Shown: one piece after another, positions 1 through 12,840 of the stretch
Layout of the letters: each line of letters opens with the position of its first letter
Position numbering within the stretch: position 1 is the first letter of the stretch
NCBI GenBank assembly: GCA_907163345.1
Contig: CAJQUN010000004.1
Location: 10,011,235 to 10,075,234, forward strand
Reading direction: 5' to 3'
DNA from: Haberlea rhodopensis
Taxonomy: Eukaryota; Streptophyta; Magnoliopsida; Lamiales; Gesneriaceae
DNA length: 64,000 nt
Made by a program: the position numbers and the translations under genes
The notes under the pieces: generated by a model
Database searches by the model: none
The model's input: only the letters and a program-made list of their open reading frames with translations
Told to the model about the DNA's origin: nothing

Positions 1-3000
1 GAATTCATATGTACTTTCATGTACACTGGAAGTGATTTACCGTCATTTTTTCCTGATACAGTAAATGCGTGTTCAAGTGAATTCTGGAAGATGGTTGAGC
101 CATTGTTTGCTTCTACGAGTGAAGAGGAAAAATCCTACTTAATCCTGCAGGTTGTTGCTTTAATGGTTTCATACATTATTAAGTTTTTGCTTCAATTTTT
201 AATGCATACCACTCTTATATCAGGATCACTTTGGCCAAGAAGAGATTTATGCATCTGATGTCTTCTCTTGCAAAAGAAATAGACACGTGACGAATGAAAT
301 TGGGCTGAGGGACTCATTGAATAAGGCGGAATTTGTACAACAATTTCAGAATTCTTCTCTGTTTCAGTTCCCAAGTGCACAGAAAGAATATGAGACTTCT
401 ACTCCATTTTATCAGAGGTTACTATCAGCTTTAATTGTAGAAGTTGAGATTGAAGGATCTGAAGAAACTGGATTTGGAAGACCAAGGTGTTCAGTTAATG
501 ATACATGTCTCTTCATTGGCGATGAAAGTAAACATATGGATATGCTCGAATTCCATGAGCCAACACTTGGTTCTCAAACTCAGAAAAATGGGAATCCACA
601 CACCATTTTTCCCTGTAACGGAAATACAGATTTCAATAGTCGCCACCCTAGTTCTAGAGATCATCTTTGTAATGGTGAGCTGTTTCGAAGGGATGGTGAA
701 TATTTTCAAACAGAGATCGAAGTGTCGGTTAGATTTACAAGAGACGATTATATTCCACAAAAAATTCCTGCGAATAATTGTAATATTTGTCCAATGGATT
801 GTGCATACGAGCAGATGTCCATTGATGAAAAGATTGTGCTAGAATTGCAGAGCATCGGCCTTCTGGAATCCATCGTAAGTCTACTATTGTGGGTAATCTG
901 GAGATTGATTGATGGTTTTCATCTTTAAGTGAAAATGTCTGTGTAATAAGTTTTCATTACCCTCCATCTACTTGCTCTGTTAAATATCATTAACTTCTCT
1001 GTACAAATTGCACAATTTAGAAGATATGCTGCAACGTTGAATTATATAATATATTTTGTTATGCTTTGAACTGGACAGTTTTTCTATTTTGCATTTCTTA
1101 TTTGGTTTTTTGCCACAGCCTGAATTAGATGATAAAGAAGACGAGCCAATTAACCAGGATATTGTTCAATTAGAGAGGGGACTTCAAGAACAGGTCATCC
1201 TGCACCAGACCATTTTGATAAATTCCCATTTTTAGTGATTATGCTCGAGTTATTGCTTCTTCAGTTTACTTAGTCATATGGATCATTATGTTACTACATT
1301 CATTTTCCATTAATTACTGAGTGTACATTTTTTGCAATTTGTGCTCCATGCTTCAGAACGTAAAGAAGAAGATATCTTTGGATAAAATATGCAAGGCTGT
1401 TCACGAAGCCAATAATGATGGAAGATGGTAAAGTACTAAGTATTAAACTCATTCATGAGCATAAGGTGTCACTAATGAGGTAAAATAATGTTTGAATCTT
1501 GTAATAAGACCTATATTTTGGTGGTTATGCAGTGAACCTGAGCAGGTTGCAATGGATAAACATATTGAGTTGGCATACCAGAAACTTTTGGTGAGTTTCA
1601 AATACTTTGAGCCTTTCCCTTGACTAGCCTCAAAGGCCTTCAAGCTGTATTGGCACGTGCATTTTTCATGAACCTCAAATTATAGAAGGCTTTTTAGTCA
1701 TTTTACTCTTCAGAAATATATATGTTTAAGTTGACAGAATAGCACTTGCGTCTTTTCTTTGTTTTATAATAAAAAACTAAATGTAGACTGTCTGGTTATT
1801 TTTGGAGAACCAATTGACCCAACTGTTGGTTCTCACACATGTGAATATCAAACTGCTGATCAGCGATAAGATGACTGTTATAGGTAAGATTTTTACAATT
1901 ATTTTCTGAGCGGAAATGCTTTGCATTGTTTCATCACATTCAATACTAGTATCCTCATGCCATCATTGCAGCTAATGGCAGTGAACGACATTTGAGTTTA
2001 ACCCTATTAATCAAACAGGACAAGGCATATAAAACTCAATTTTGAATTTTGCTGTTCCAAATTGCCAGAGAACTCTCAAATACACTTTCTGCAATAGTTC
2101 TTCTTGTAATGTAAAATTCATAGCTTATTTCTTAGACTAATATGATTTTGGAACGATTGGTAGGCTACCAAAGGAAGCTTTGCTTCTAAACGTGGGGTTG
2201 CTAAAGTGTCAAAACAAGTTGCTTTGGCTTTTGTCAAGAGGGCCCTTGCAAGATGTCGGATGTTTGAAGATTCAGGAGCTAGCTGTTTTTCTGAGCCTCC
2301 ATTACGACAAATTGTTCATGCTACTGCACCTCGGTTCAATGAAACAGAGCCCCTTTCTAACCCGAGAGTTAAGGGTAAGTAAGCGCTTAAATTTTGTGAA
2401 ACTTAGCATCAAGACATTATCTTAAAATAGAGTGCTGTGACAACTTTGTTGTGTGGATTTGTCTCCTTTTGTCTGTACTCTGCTTATATTTTCCTGAATT
2501 TTGTTTAAACATGATTAAAGAATGCTCTTTTAACACCATTCTACGCTGTTTGACAGACTATTCTTCTGATGGTTATGCAGATGGTATTTCATCGGATGCA
2601 TTTGCAACTTTGACTCATCAATCTGCTCATGCATTTTCTAAAAAGGGGCCCACATCAAATAGAGGGAAGAAAAAAGAAGTATTGCTTGATGATGATGTTG
2701 CGGGCGCTGCCTTTAGAGCCACATCTGCTCTAGGCAGTTTGGGTGGTGCAAAGGGTAAGAGAAGTGAAAGGGACAGAGATAGAGACACTTCAACCAGAAA
2801 CACTGTCACTAAAGCTGGGCGGTCATCTATGGCCAGCTCTAAAGGTGACCATAAAACAAAATTGAAGCCTAAGCAGAAAACTGCTCAACTTTGTACATCA
2901 GGAAATGGGTTTGTCAATAAACTCACAGATGCTACAAATCCGATCTGCACCTCAGCCAGCGGTTCTGGTGACTTGGCCAACGATATTGGCAACAGGAAAC

Positions 3001-3245
3001 AAGACGTTAGGTTTAAATCTTCAGGTAATGACCCCCCAAATGCATCAAAAGAAACCAAAGAATCGGTGGATACAACAAACTTGCCATTGAATGAGGTTAC
3101 CGGTATGGAGGATTTAGGCATAGATTCGGAGGTTGGTGTGCCACAGGATTTCAATTCTTGGTTCAGTTTCGAAGTGGAAGCGGGACAAGAACATGATTTT
3201 GTTGGCCTTCCGACTCCTATGGATGAGCTTGCAGATATATTTTGA
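1..3245 (+). CDS. Conserved plant protein of unknown function, 3' part (AT4G29790/AT2G19390-like)
   Basis: This is the C-terminal 634 residues of a multi-exon gene; the reading frame is open from base 1, so the 5' part lies outside the window. Exons are <1-150, 224-874, 1119-1193, 1357-1427, 1533-1590, 2164-2374 and 2557-3245, all with GT-AG borders and compatible phases, ending in TGA. The first segment has an FWKMVEPLF motif, the middle a lysine-rich KRGVAKVSKQVALAFVKRA stretch, then a charged region (KGKRSERDRDRD), and an acidic C-terminus with NEVTGMEDLG and PMDELADIF. These blocks match, from memory, a plant-specific family represented by Arabidopsis AT4G29790 and AT2G19390. Its biochemical role is not known to me; the basic, low-complexity composition suggests a nuclear protein, which is inference. 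No frameshifts were seen. Confidence 0.82.
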
Positions 3246-3455
3246 TTGTAACGTTGTCTTGTACAGCCTGCATATGTACTTAACTGACTAGCAGTGCCTT
3301 TTCTATCCTTTTTTTTTTCCCTCGAGGCGTAGAGGGTAGGGTAGGGTATGGTTGCAGTACCTTAAGATATGTCCTGGCCAAAATGGGCAGTTGTAATTAT
3401 TCAATTCTTTTTCTACACCCTGTTAAAATGTTAGAATATTCTAGCTTTCCATGTA

Positions 3456-3897
3456 TCCCAGACTAGGGGTGTAAACGAACCGAATCAAGCCGAATATGCA
3501 GAAAAAATTAAGGTTTGAATTCGACTCGAATTAGTTATATTCGAGCTCGAGTTCGATTCGAAGTTCGAATAATTTCAAAAATTTGGCTCGAGTTCGGCTC
3601 GAAAATGTTCGAACATGTTCGCAAGCTATCCGAATTATTGCTCGAAATAAATATTCGAAAGGTTCGAAATATATTTATTTAATATATAATTATATTATAT
3701 TAATAAAATATTAAAATTAACGAGCGACTCGCGAACTATCGAACAAAGTAATTTGGGCTTGAGTTAGGCTCGAAAAAAGTTCGAACATGTTCGAGTTCGG
3801 CTCGAATTTGAGAATTTCGAATTCGAATCAAATATTTATCGAGCCGGCTCGAAAAGTTCGTGAACATATTCGATTCGTTTACAACCCTATCCCATAC
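3456..3897. mobile_element. Non-autonomous hAT-like MITE with TTCGAG-rich body
   Basis: The element spans 3464-3889 (426 bp). Its ends are inverted repeats: TAGGGGTGTAAACGAA on the left and, read on the minus strand, TAGGGTTGTAAACGAA on the right. It is flanked by 8-bp near-identical target duplications, tcccagac (3456-3463) and tcccatac (3890-3897). The body is full of short inverted TTCGAG/CTCGAA motifs, so it can fold extensively. The 8-bp duplication and TAGGG ends suggest hAT; there is no coding capacity. Confidence 0.7.
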
Positions 3898-4138
3898 AAA
3901 TCTTTGGAAATATTCATTATATCTTTATGTGGCATCTAATTTACCGTCTCTTCTCTGTATTGATCATGTTTGATGAACGTACTTTGCTCGGTAGAAACTT
4001 GTGCGGTGTGGTACTAACTAAATGCACTACATTGTGGGGGCTAAGAGATGATATAGAGCTTATCTTTTATGTTCCCATCTGTTTTGTCTAAAGGGTGTAA
4101 CATATGAGTACAGTATTTCAAGTGTCAAATACGAGTTT
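3898..4138. other. Intergenic sequence, nothing recognised
   Basis: AT-rich spacer between the MITE and the SINE. No ORF, RNA gene or repeat border was seen. Confidence 0.5.
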
Positions 4139-4363
4139 GAAGCCACCAAATTTCTTTTTTTTATATCAAGGGGTGTGTGTGTGTGTGTTTTATTTACAAG
4201 AGTCGAACCCGACTCAACTCCCAAGTGGTAGGATGGTCTTTGCCACTGGGGTATGCCCGTGTATCTGAAGCCGACTCAAGAGTCGAACCAGACTCAACTC
4301 CCAAGTGGGAGGGTGGACTTTGCCATTGGGTTATGCCCGTGTTTCCGAAGCCACCAAATTTCT
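4139..4363 (-). mobile_element. tRNA-derived SINE with internally duplicated body
   Basis: Perfect 17-bp target duplications (gaagccaccaaatttct) lie at 4139-4155 and 4347-4363. Between them, on the minus strand, the element carries two tandem tRNA-like heads, each with an A-box-like segment (GGCATAACCCAATGG; GGCATACCCCAGTGG) and a B box (GGTTCGACTCT), followed by an A/CA-rich tail at about 4156-4195. The two body copies are about 82 bp apart. The inner copy also carries gaagcc, the first six bases of the target duplication, which suggests the body was duplicated after insertion. Confidence 0.75.
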
Positions 4364-5013
4364 AGTGTTGGATTTCACAAAATTCCTCCTCCGAAGTCTG
4401 AGTGCAAGCATTGTGTGCAGAGTGCACGCATAAATGAATGCACGTCCATAGATATCTGTGCATGTCACAAGTTCCTTGCAGTCCTCTCGTGATTTTTTTC
4501 TCATTATGAAATCCTCTATTTTCTCGTCCTCAGTTCTTTAATTTTAAATTCGTATTTATTTCAGGTTTTTTCAACTAAACAATTTTTGGCAACAAATTTT
4601 GTCTTCCCACCTTGAATTACAAAAAACCATGTTTGAACATAAAGCTATAATTTGAACTTTATTTTGCACATACATTTGGTATGGTACTGGATGCTAGTAA
4701 TTTTTATGACTAATCATTTAGTTTTCAATCTGGTATTATTTTTTGCGGTAACAATGACAGATATGTTAATATATCTCTACAATTCCCAAGCCTTTTATGA
4801 TCTAGCAAATGTATATGATCATTATATTATGTTTCACAACCATTACATTTACGGTTTTAGGACGCTCCAAGGAGTGCACTTCACTAAAAGATCACACACC
4901 TTGTGTTCATAGCAACTGTGACCTTGTGTTACATATAATTTTCGGACAGTCCATGTTACAACAATTGCCTTCATGGACTGTGTTATACAGTAAATGTGGC
5001 AGCCAAATCAAAC
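4364..5013. other. Intergenic sequence, nothing recognised
   Basis: Spacer downstream of the converging gene on the minus strand. It should hold that gene's 3' UTR near 5000. The short open frames look random. Confidence 0.5.
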
Positions 5014-8000
5014 TTATAACTCTGAAAACTTGGCATTCTCATCATAGCTGCCATTTTTGAATTCAAGATGTTTTCTTGATAAATCAAGGGATAACCTGTC
5101 TGGCTTACAGCAAACCGGTATAAGATCCTCGACAGTCCGAAATATAAAATTCGAATTTGGAAGATGGAGCCCCACGTTGTACACGTCCTTGTCAAATTCA
5201 GTCTGTTTTAGCGTACTCTTGTAACTAGTGATGGCTGTTCTTGGATGACCTCTGGCAATGGCTAACTACAGCAAAAAAGTTAACGCCCCTTGATCAATCA
5301 GTGTAGTTTGACAATAAAATTCACCAATTCACAGTATAGACAACTAGTGTAACATAGAAAGGACAGTTTAAAAATCGGAAAAAATCTACAAACTCGTTAG
5401 GTCATGCGGCCTGAGGCTTGTAACATGATGCAAAAAAACTCTTGTAGAACAAATAAAAATCTTGGAAAAAAACTATATCTTTTCCAGAAAAAGCGACCGC
5501 AACATATTCATTTATCCAGAAAAGAGTACCATACTCTATAATTTTGGACTGAAAATAGAAGAAAAGAGACCCTCCGAAAACTAACCGAATGATGTTGGTC
5601 CAGTTCTAGTAGCCAAAATTTCCAATCTTTCAACTCTTTTCCCGCAACTTTGACAGATATGTTTTTCCAACCCGTATGGTCGAATTCAACATCATCCAAC
5701 TTGTAACCCACACCAGTACCTAAGGCCTTGACATAAGCTTCTTTCAGACACCAATATCTGCAAGATTGACAACTTCGCAGTGAAAAAGTTCACTTTCTGA
5801 GTGTTGTTCCTTTGATTACAAAAAAAAAAGACTCATGAGGGCAATAATTTCCTCTGTTGTCCAGTCTGATTGCTAATGTGTAACAATAATTGATACGTAG
5901 CACTAGGATTACTGATTATTTGATCAATTTAACTTGCATCATTGATATTAGTTATGGATTTTGGTACAACACAAAAACTCAGGTGACCTGCTTTCACATC
6001 CTATTGTTAATTGGGTTCAACATATCCCTTCATATCGATTAGACTGAAGGAACAAAAAGTGATACCTTGCTGCATTATGAACTTTAAAAGACAGCAATGA
6101 GCATAATTAGTTGTTAAAGGTCCATAATTACAATTTATTTGTCGAAAGAATCATCTCAATGTTGTATGGTTTTTAAAGACAAAGATTGCCGAATAAAATA
6201 AACAAGTTGTTAGTAACTTAATATGCTTGTGAAGTTTCGTATAACATGAGGATATTAAATTTGAAATTAGCATACCTGTAAAATATCTTCAGCTTTTCAT
6301 CCGAAGAGGCAGCACTAATAATTTGATACCATTCTAAACTAGAGAAGTATGAAGAGAAGTTTTGAATGAACTCCTGAGCTGTTTCATTTATAGGAATGGA
6401 ATGAGAAATGATATCCAAACCCACCAGGCATATAGGTTCTGATGCTATTGCAACATAGTCGCCGTGATGGGATGCATTAAAATTAAAATTTGGAAATCCA
6501 GTCTCCGTGTTTTCACTAACCTATCAAAATAAAAAGAAAACTTTATACACATACACGCACACTCATGTATATAGATTTTTATATACATGTATTGTGGCAG
6601 TGAGTATGCATGAAATCTTGCTGTTTACAAATACACCGAAAAATAAAATGACGAAAGCCTTGCAATGCAACCCATTCCTATTAATTCATGGTGGAGATAT
6701 TCCCTTTTCAACAAATTAAATTGAGAAGTTCTACTAAGCTCTGGTCCAGAATGTCAGCTAGATCATATTCTCAAAATATAAGTCGCTGAGCTTTTGAAAC
6801 AAAAAAAAAAGCAAGCATAAAAAAGACAACCAAAAAGTCATATAATTTGCTGAGACCGATAGTTATGGAAACACGAACACGCACAAAACCAGACATATTT
6901 TGTAAATATCTTCATTCCATTCTATAATTGCGAAGGTAACAGTGAAAAATTGTTTTGAGTGGAAGTGATCCAAGCCTATGAAAGCTGCCCCTTTTGATGA
7001 CATATTAACTAATGTATTGCCAGTGGTATTAATAAAAAAACTTATCAATAGGGAAAATGTTCTTTCATTTCTTCTTTTTGAGAAAACTGATCAAACATCA
7101 CAACCACCACCAATTGTTTACTCATATATGTCGACTGAACGATTTGTCAAATATTCAAGTTTCATTTCATTTATCCAAGAGTGTAGGGTATACAAGAATA
7201 TTTACTTCAATTGTCTAAGATGTAGCTTCCTACTGAAACTGCATCGCTTTCCTTTCAAATGGATATAGCACAAAAGCTACAGAGGAATGGCATTCAGAAA
7301 CTCTATCAACAAAGTACTGAACTGAGTAAGGATATCTATTGGCTCTCTTTTACACTCTGATTTCAGAAGGGGAAAGGTCGGGAGGCCATTTCCAGATTTC
7401 AAGTTATCTTTTTCCTTAATCTTCCGTAATCATCAGAGATAACCACAAAAAGCAGAAGTAGTCCATTTCAAATAGGAGAGGCAAGCTGGCAGTTCACCTT
7501 GAGATTCATGATAGTCCTCATGACAATGAGATATTTGAAATGACATGGAGTTTGTTTTCTAATTATCTTAAGACAAACATCCTAGGAAAGCAACTCAAAC
7601 ACCTTGACATTTTCTTTGCAATCAAGCTTCCATTCATTTTTCTCTTCTTCTTTTTGTAATATCAAAGTAAGATAGAGAACAAGAAGGCCAAGCTTGTACT
7701 AGATAAAATTACTTGTAGCGCCGTCCAAGTAGCTAAGACATTTGCACTCACTTATGATAGAAACTTTTCCCGACCATGCCTCAGACTCCTATTTAAATCA
7801 AATCATAAGTGATGGGACAAATTATAATACAAGCCTACAACACAAGCAGACCCGAACAGATAAAATATGGCTCTCAAAACCAATATATGTTAATGTACAT
7901 TGTAGATCTAGATATTGATGGAAGGAACAACAAACATATCCCAAGACCCAAACTATCCATTGCTACCTGCTTGCCCATCGAATAGAAGATCTTCCACATT

Positions 8001-8934
8001 TCTTTCATTTAGTTTGAACCACCCAACCGAAAAGAAAAGAGAACAGGAGGTGATTATGACAGGTGATCATCTGTCGGACCAATTACAAGACTTGGGTTGA
8101 GTGAAATGAATTATACAGATTAGGATTGAACATGTACTCAGTAATATACTCGTAAGTTGGATACTATTTTAAGAATAAAACTCTTAAAGTACAAAAAAAA
8201 AGGAGCTAAGAGGTCTTCAATGTCGTGCAGTTTCCTCAATCTCCCCCAAAACAGATCATTCTATTCATTCAAGTCTTCAATATATAGCATTTCTTTTTGT
8301 TTAGATTCCTTTTATTTAAGCTGCAACTTCTGCCATTACCTAATATTAATTATTAAACTTTATCTCATCTTACCTTATATTATGCTGCTAACTTGAATAC
8401 ATTATTCTAGCTCAATGTAAATATCTTATCCTTAAACATCAATAGTTTCATCCCCATCATGCACAAAAAATTGAAGTTAGCACAAACCAGAAGTAACAAT
8501 ACTTTAATCAAGGTGCTAATATACCAAATAAGGTTTTCCCTCCGCCGTGCGCCTAATGATGATTTCATCAAATGGGATCCCTAGTATTTGATGCACAAGG
8601 GCATACTGCAACAACCGGCTTACTAGAGCCCGTTTTCGATCCTCCAATTTCACAAACCTGATAAATTAAACAATCAAGTTCACCAGCTAATCCATTTCCA
8701 ACCTCTTCACATGAGGTAATGAATCATTTGACAGTTCATAATCCATTACAAAATTTCTTTTTGACTCTGTGAATGACAAGAAAATGGAAAAAAAACAAGA
8801 CATAAAGATTACCTGTTGATGGAGGAGTGCTCGTGCTGAGGAAGAAGGGACATGAAAAAAGACAAGTGATTGGCAGAAGGGTTCCACTTGGATATGTCAA
8901 CAACCCATCTCTGAACGCCCTTTGCCAGTTCCAT
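5014..8934 (-). CDS. Sfp-type 4'-phosphopantetheinyl transferase
   Basis: Five exons on the minus strand, 8934-8813, 8657-8525, 6520-6276, 5757-5586 and 5265-5014, give an intact 307-residue protein. The enzyme transfers 4'-phosphopantetheine from coenzyme A to a serine of carrier proteins such as acyl carrier protein. The Sfp-family motifs are in place: VGLD at 118-121 (metal-binding Asp), and WCLKEAYVKALG near 169-180 with the KE pair and the second lysine. ASHHGD lies just before VGLD, and the chain ends in a conserved IARGHPRTAIT-like segment and a variable tail. Length fits plant members (AT3G11470/AT2G02770 type). The ATG at 8934 is the first in frame; MELAKGVQRWVVDIS matches family starts. 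No clear targeting peptide precedes it, so cytosol versus organelle is undecided. Intron 2 is about 2 kb. Confidence 0.92.
6521..8524 (-). other. Large intron 2 of the phosphopantetheinyl transferase gene
   Basis: About 2 kb of AT-rich intron sequence. I see no TE border, ORF with family resemblance, or RNA gene in it. Confidence 0.55.
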
Positions 8935-9056
8935 TTTCTTGAATTTTATTTTATTTTAAATTAATTAACTGTTTGTAGTTTGTACGCACCTGATTTCAAC
9001 AGTTTACTACGTTCTTGTTTTTGCCGGCAGAACTCAGAAGCTTTTCTGTTCATGTG

Positions 9057-9227
9057 GAGTTAGAGGGTTTGTTTGATGATGCCCTTAAGGGTAGTGCTCT
9101 TAGGGGCATCATCACCATTCATTTGGAATCTTTTTTTTAAAAAGAAAAAAAAGATTCTAAATGGATGGTGGATGATGCCCCTGAGGGCAGTATCCTTAAG
9201 GACAGCAACAATGAAACCGAGTTAGAG
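9057..9227. mobile_element. Mutator-like MITE, 153 bp, with 9-bp target duplication
   Basis: The element is 9066-9218, flanked on both sides by gagttagag (9057-9065, 9219-9227). It is an almost complete inverted repeat: the left end starts GGTTTGTTTGATGATGCCCT and the right end, on the minus strand, GGTTTCATTGTTGCTGTCCT; both arms reach GGGGCATCATC before a T-rich/A-rich hinge. A 9-bp duplication with GG termini fits Mutator-like MITEs. Related copies occur near 29131 and 62253. Confidence 0.72.
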
Positions 9228-9338
9228 CCACGGTCTAATAGGTCGTCTCGTCACTCGTGAATTGTCTTACGTCTGGGACTCTAGCGTTGAACAGTCCCTT
9301 TTGTCTTTGGCAAATAAATACGATTACAAAAAACTTTT

Positions 9339-9482
9339 ATAAATTAATATGCTTGAGGTGATAAAATTTTATTAATTTAAAAAATTAATAATTTATCGAG
9401 TATTGAATTTATAAATTAATATGCTTGAGGTGATAAAATTTTATTAATTTAAAAAAACTAATAATTTATCGAGTATTGAATT
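9339..9482. repeat. Two 72-bp tandem repeat units, AT-rich
   Basis: The unit containing aatatgcttgaggtgataaa is repeated with a period of about 72 bp and few changes. A third, degenerate partial unit follows near 9530-9560. Confidence 0.8.
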
Positions 9483-9975
9483 AATAATGTTGAGATCAAA
9501 TTAAAATCGAAAAAAAATATTATTTTAAAAATTATTAATTTATTGAATATTAAATTACGAATGTTTTATTGTAGGTTTAAAAATAATAATGTGTTGTGCG
9601 TGTTCCATAAATGTAGATCAACAACAATAAGCCATGTCTTCTATAAATATATACTAGTAAATCTCATGAGAGCTTCCGACTTTGTCGGTTTGGTCAAAGC
9701 TCATTCCCCCTTTAGTAAATATTCGAGTTATGTTATATGTGGAGAAAACTTTAGCCCCTCTCTCAAATAAATAAAAAATAAAAATAAAAAAGAATATCGA
9801 TGCATGATATATATACAAACATTAAATTTAATATAAATTAATAATTCGGGGTTTGCTTAACATGTACTTTTAAAAGAAAATCGGTGTATCTTGAACACCA
9901 ATAGTAGTTGGTACTTGGTATAAGAATCTTATATTTAAGAATGTATCTAGCCATGTGGTAAAAATCTTAATGTTC
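9483..9975. other. AT-rich intergenic spacer, nothing recognised
   Basis: Low-complexity sequence between the 72-bp repeats and the hAT element. No gene seen. Confidence 0.5.
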
Positions 9976-12840
9976 CTTTGGATGAGGGATGCTTATCAGG
10001 CTAGATCCGGCCCAAAATCGGAAACGATTGGCCCAGTTAGGAATCGAGACCGGGCTAACCGGTCCAGAACGATTTCGAGGTTTGGAACTAGTAGCACCGC
10101 CGGTTCCAAATCGGAGCCAGAGCCGGTTATTTTTATAAAAAAAAAAAACAAAAAAAAATGTTGCAATTGCAATGGCTGAAATAGCCGTTGCAATTGTGTA
10201 CGTTGGCAACGACTGAAATAGCCGTTGCCAATGTACTTTTTAATTTATTTAAAAAAAATCTATAAATAAGTGCGTGCTATGTTTGGTATTTACACACAAT
10301 TCTATCTTTCAAACTTTGAAGTTCTATACTTCTACTATCTAATATATTTCTCTTCGTTGTGTATTAATAATGGCATCTTCGTCTAGCAGTGTTGGTCGCA
10401 GCTGGGGTCGCAGTCGGGGTCTCGTCCCGGGTCGCCTATCACTTAGTTCATCGTCGCAATGAATTTTCCTGTGCCAATTCCCGAGTTAAATGAAAGTTAT
10501 GATTATTTTGTTGACCTTAATGTTGGAGGTTCATCTATGAACCTCGAAACGCAAGAACCCGAACAAACCTGTCGAACCTCCTGCTGCCCAAGAGAGACAA
10601 CAAGTGGAGTCATCCGGAGCCAATACAACAGCGAGTAGACAACCGACTCGTGCCAAAAGAAGTAAGATATGCGATCACTTTGAACTCGCTCAAAAAGAAG
10701 GTACTAATGAATATGTTGCAATTTGTAAATTATGTAAGATACAATATTAATATAAAGCTGATGGTTCCAGTGGAGGCAACAGAATATTAAAAAAACACAT
10801 TATAAAAAAACATAATTTTGATCAGACAACATTACAACAATTAGGTAGAGAAGCAACACAACCATAAATTAATATTCTCACTGGCACGAATTTTATTTTA
10901 ACTGCTGAAATTAACCGTAGACACTTGTTAGATATGTGATTAGTTGTGAACTACATTTTATACAAGCTGAACATGCTGATTTTATTAATTTTGCTTCGTC
11001 TATACAACCCATGTTTAAACATATTTTTAGGCACACACTAAAAAGAAATTGTATGGACATATTTGTTGAATATAGAAATACATTGATTGAACATCTTTCT
11101 AGTTTGCCTTGTAGGGTTAGCTTAACAACCGATATTTGGACAAATGTAAATTGGATTCATATCTTGTTGTCACTTGTCATTGGATTGATGATAATTGGTG
11201 TATGCAAAAAATGGATTTTATCTTTAGACGAGTTAGATTGTGCACATACTGGTTATGTAATTGCTAAATATATATTCAACACATGTAGACATTATGGAAT
11301 TCAGGATAAGATATTTTCAATCACATTAGACAATGCTGCGAATAACAACGCTGCAATGCGTGATTTAAAAACCTATCTGAAACCAATGCTTGATGGTGTT
11401 TTTTTCATGTTAGATGTGCATGTCATGTTATTAATTTTGCTGTTAAAGTTGGTTATGGGACAATCACTCAGCATATATTGAGAAAATGAAATATTGCGCT
11501 AAATGGTTACGCACGAGCCGTGTTAAGCGTGATTAGAAACAATTATGTTTATCTAATAGTTTTAAGCATCTTCTTTTTCCATCACCAATAGAAACTAGGT
11601 GAAATTCGTTGTATAATATGTTGAATGATATGTTACCTTACAAAGATATTTTAACTCCATTTTATAATTTATATCAAATGCCTGATATCGATGAAAGTAT
11701 TGATTTGACCGACGAGGATTGAGAATTTGTTGAAACTAGTGCATCATTGTTATGTAAGCGACGGAACACTTCTGTTTATTTTCTTCCTGTAGTATTTAAC
11801 ATGTTTGATAAGTTTATAGAATTTAGAGATGACTATGACTTGCATACTTTTGTTAGTGCAATGCAAACTAACTTTAGAAAGTATTGGGAACAAATCCCAC
11901 ACGTGCACTTCATCGCAACTTTACTAGATCCTAGTCAATGTTTAGCTTCGTTTGAAATATTTTTTGAAATTATGCTAAATTTTCGGGGAAGGTTGTTGAC
12001 GATCAAAAAGCGTCTATAATGCAATCTTTCCAAAATATGTTTCAATTGTATTACAATCAACAGGCAAGTGAATCGTCGCAACAAAAGGGCTGTTGAAGAA
12101 CCCCAAGCTCAATCCAGAGGCGGAGGCATCAATTTGCTTAGGATGCTGGACAAGAAAAAACTGAAGGGAAAAAGGAACTTCTACTAGCATGTCGACTGAG
12201 TTACAAATTTATCTGAATTACCAATTTCTAACGGGAGACAATTTCGACGTCTTATAATGGTGGAAGACAAAAATTTCGATGTCTTATAATGGTGGAAGGC
12301 AAATGCAGCACAATTCCCTATCTTAGCCAAAATGGCTAGAGACGTTTATGCGGTACAAGCTTCAAGCGTCGCTTCTAAATTGTCATTCTCAACATGTGGC
12401 CGAATTATTGGAGAATACAAAAGTAATCTATCTGCTGATTCATTATGCATGCTCACATTACTGAAAGATTGGTTTGAAGCAGAATATAATAATAAAAGAG
12501 ATGGAGCGATTGAAGAATTCGTAAATCATTATGACGAGCAAGAAGAAGAAAACGTCAAAGCAATACTAATCAATTATGAAGAGTTCTAAATACTAATGTT
12601 TTTTAATTGCCATAAGTGCAACTATTATTTGTATAAGCATTTAGATTAGCAAATGAAGAAGAAATATATTGAATTTATTATGAATCGTGGATACATATAC
12701 GAACATAAAAAAATGATCGATACATTAAAAAAAAGGATGGAACCGGATCAAATCGATCCGATCCGAAACCAGAATCGGATCCGATCATGTTCCTTACCGG
12801 ACCGGACTGGTTCGAACCGGTAAGCATCCCTATTTTGGAT
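9976..12840 (+). mobile_element. hAT DNA transposon, inactivated, both ends present
   Basis: The element runs from 9984 to 12832. Left end reads GAGGGATGCTTATCAGG; the right end on the minus strand reads TAGGGATGCTTACCGG. Flanking 8-bp duplications are ctttggat (9976-9983) and ttttggat (12833-12840). The subterminal regions are rich in CCGGTT/CGGAAC motifs, as in many plant hAT elements. It encloses a broken transposase gene on the plus strand. Confidence 0.82.
10369..12589 (+). pseudogene. hAT transposase (BED finger + hAT dimerisation), broken
   Basis: Starts with a possible ATG at 10369 and is interrupted by several stops and frameshifts. Recognisable parts in order: a BED-type zinc finger around 10650-10810 (CKLC and HIIKKH pairs); a transposase core at 10936-11481 with the RVSLTTDIWT signature and LDNAANN; a middle part at 11747-12019 ending IATLLDPS; and the C-terminal dimerisation domain at 12332-12589 (SVASKLSFSTCGRII). 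This order is that of plant hAT transposases, RICESLEEPER-like in type. It cannot make an active protein as read. Confidence 0.85.

Noticed and set aside
2627..3154. Minus-strand ORFs within the last exon of the first gene
   Set aside because: They are antisense shadows of a conserved plus-strand exon with correct splice phases.
10936..11481. 181-residue ORF as an independent gene
   Set aside because: It is the central part of the hAT transposase, with RVSLTTDIWT, bounded by element ends.
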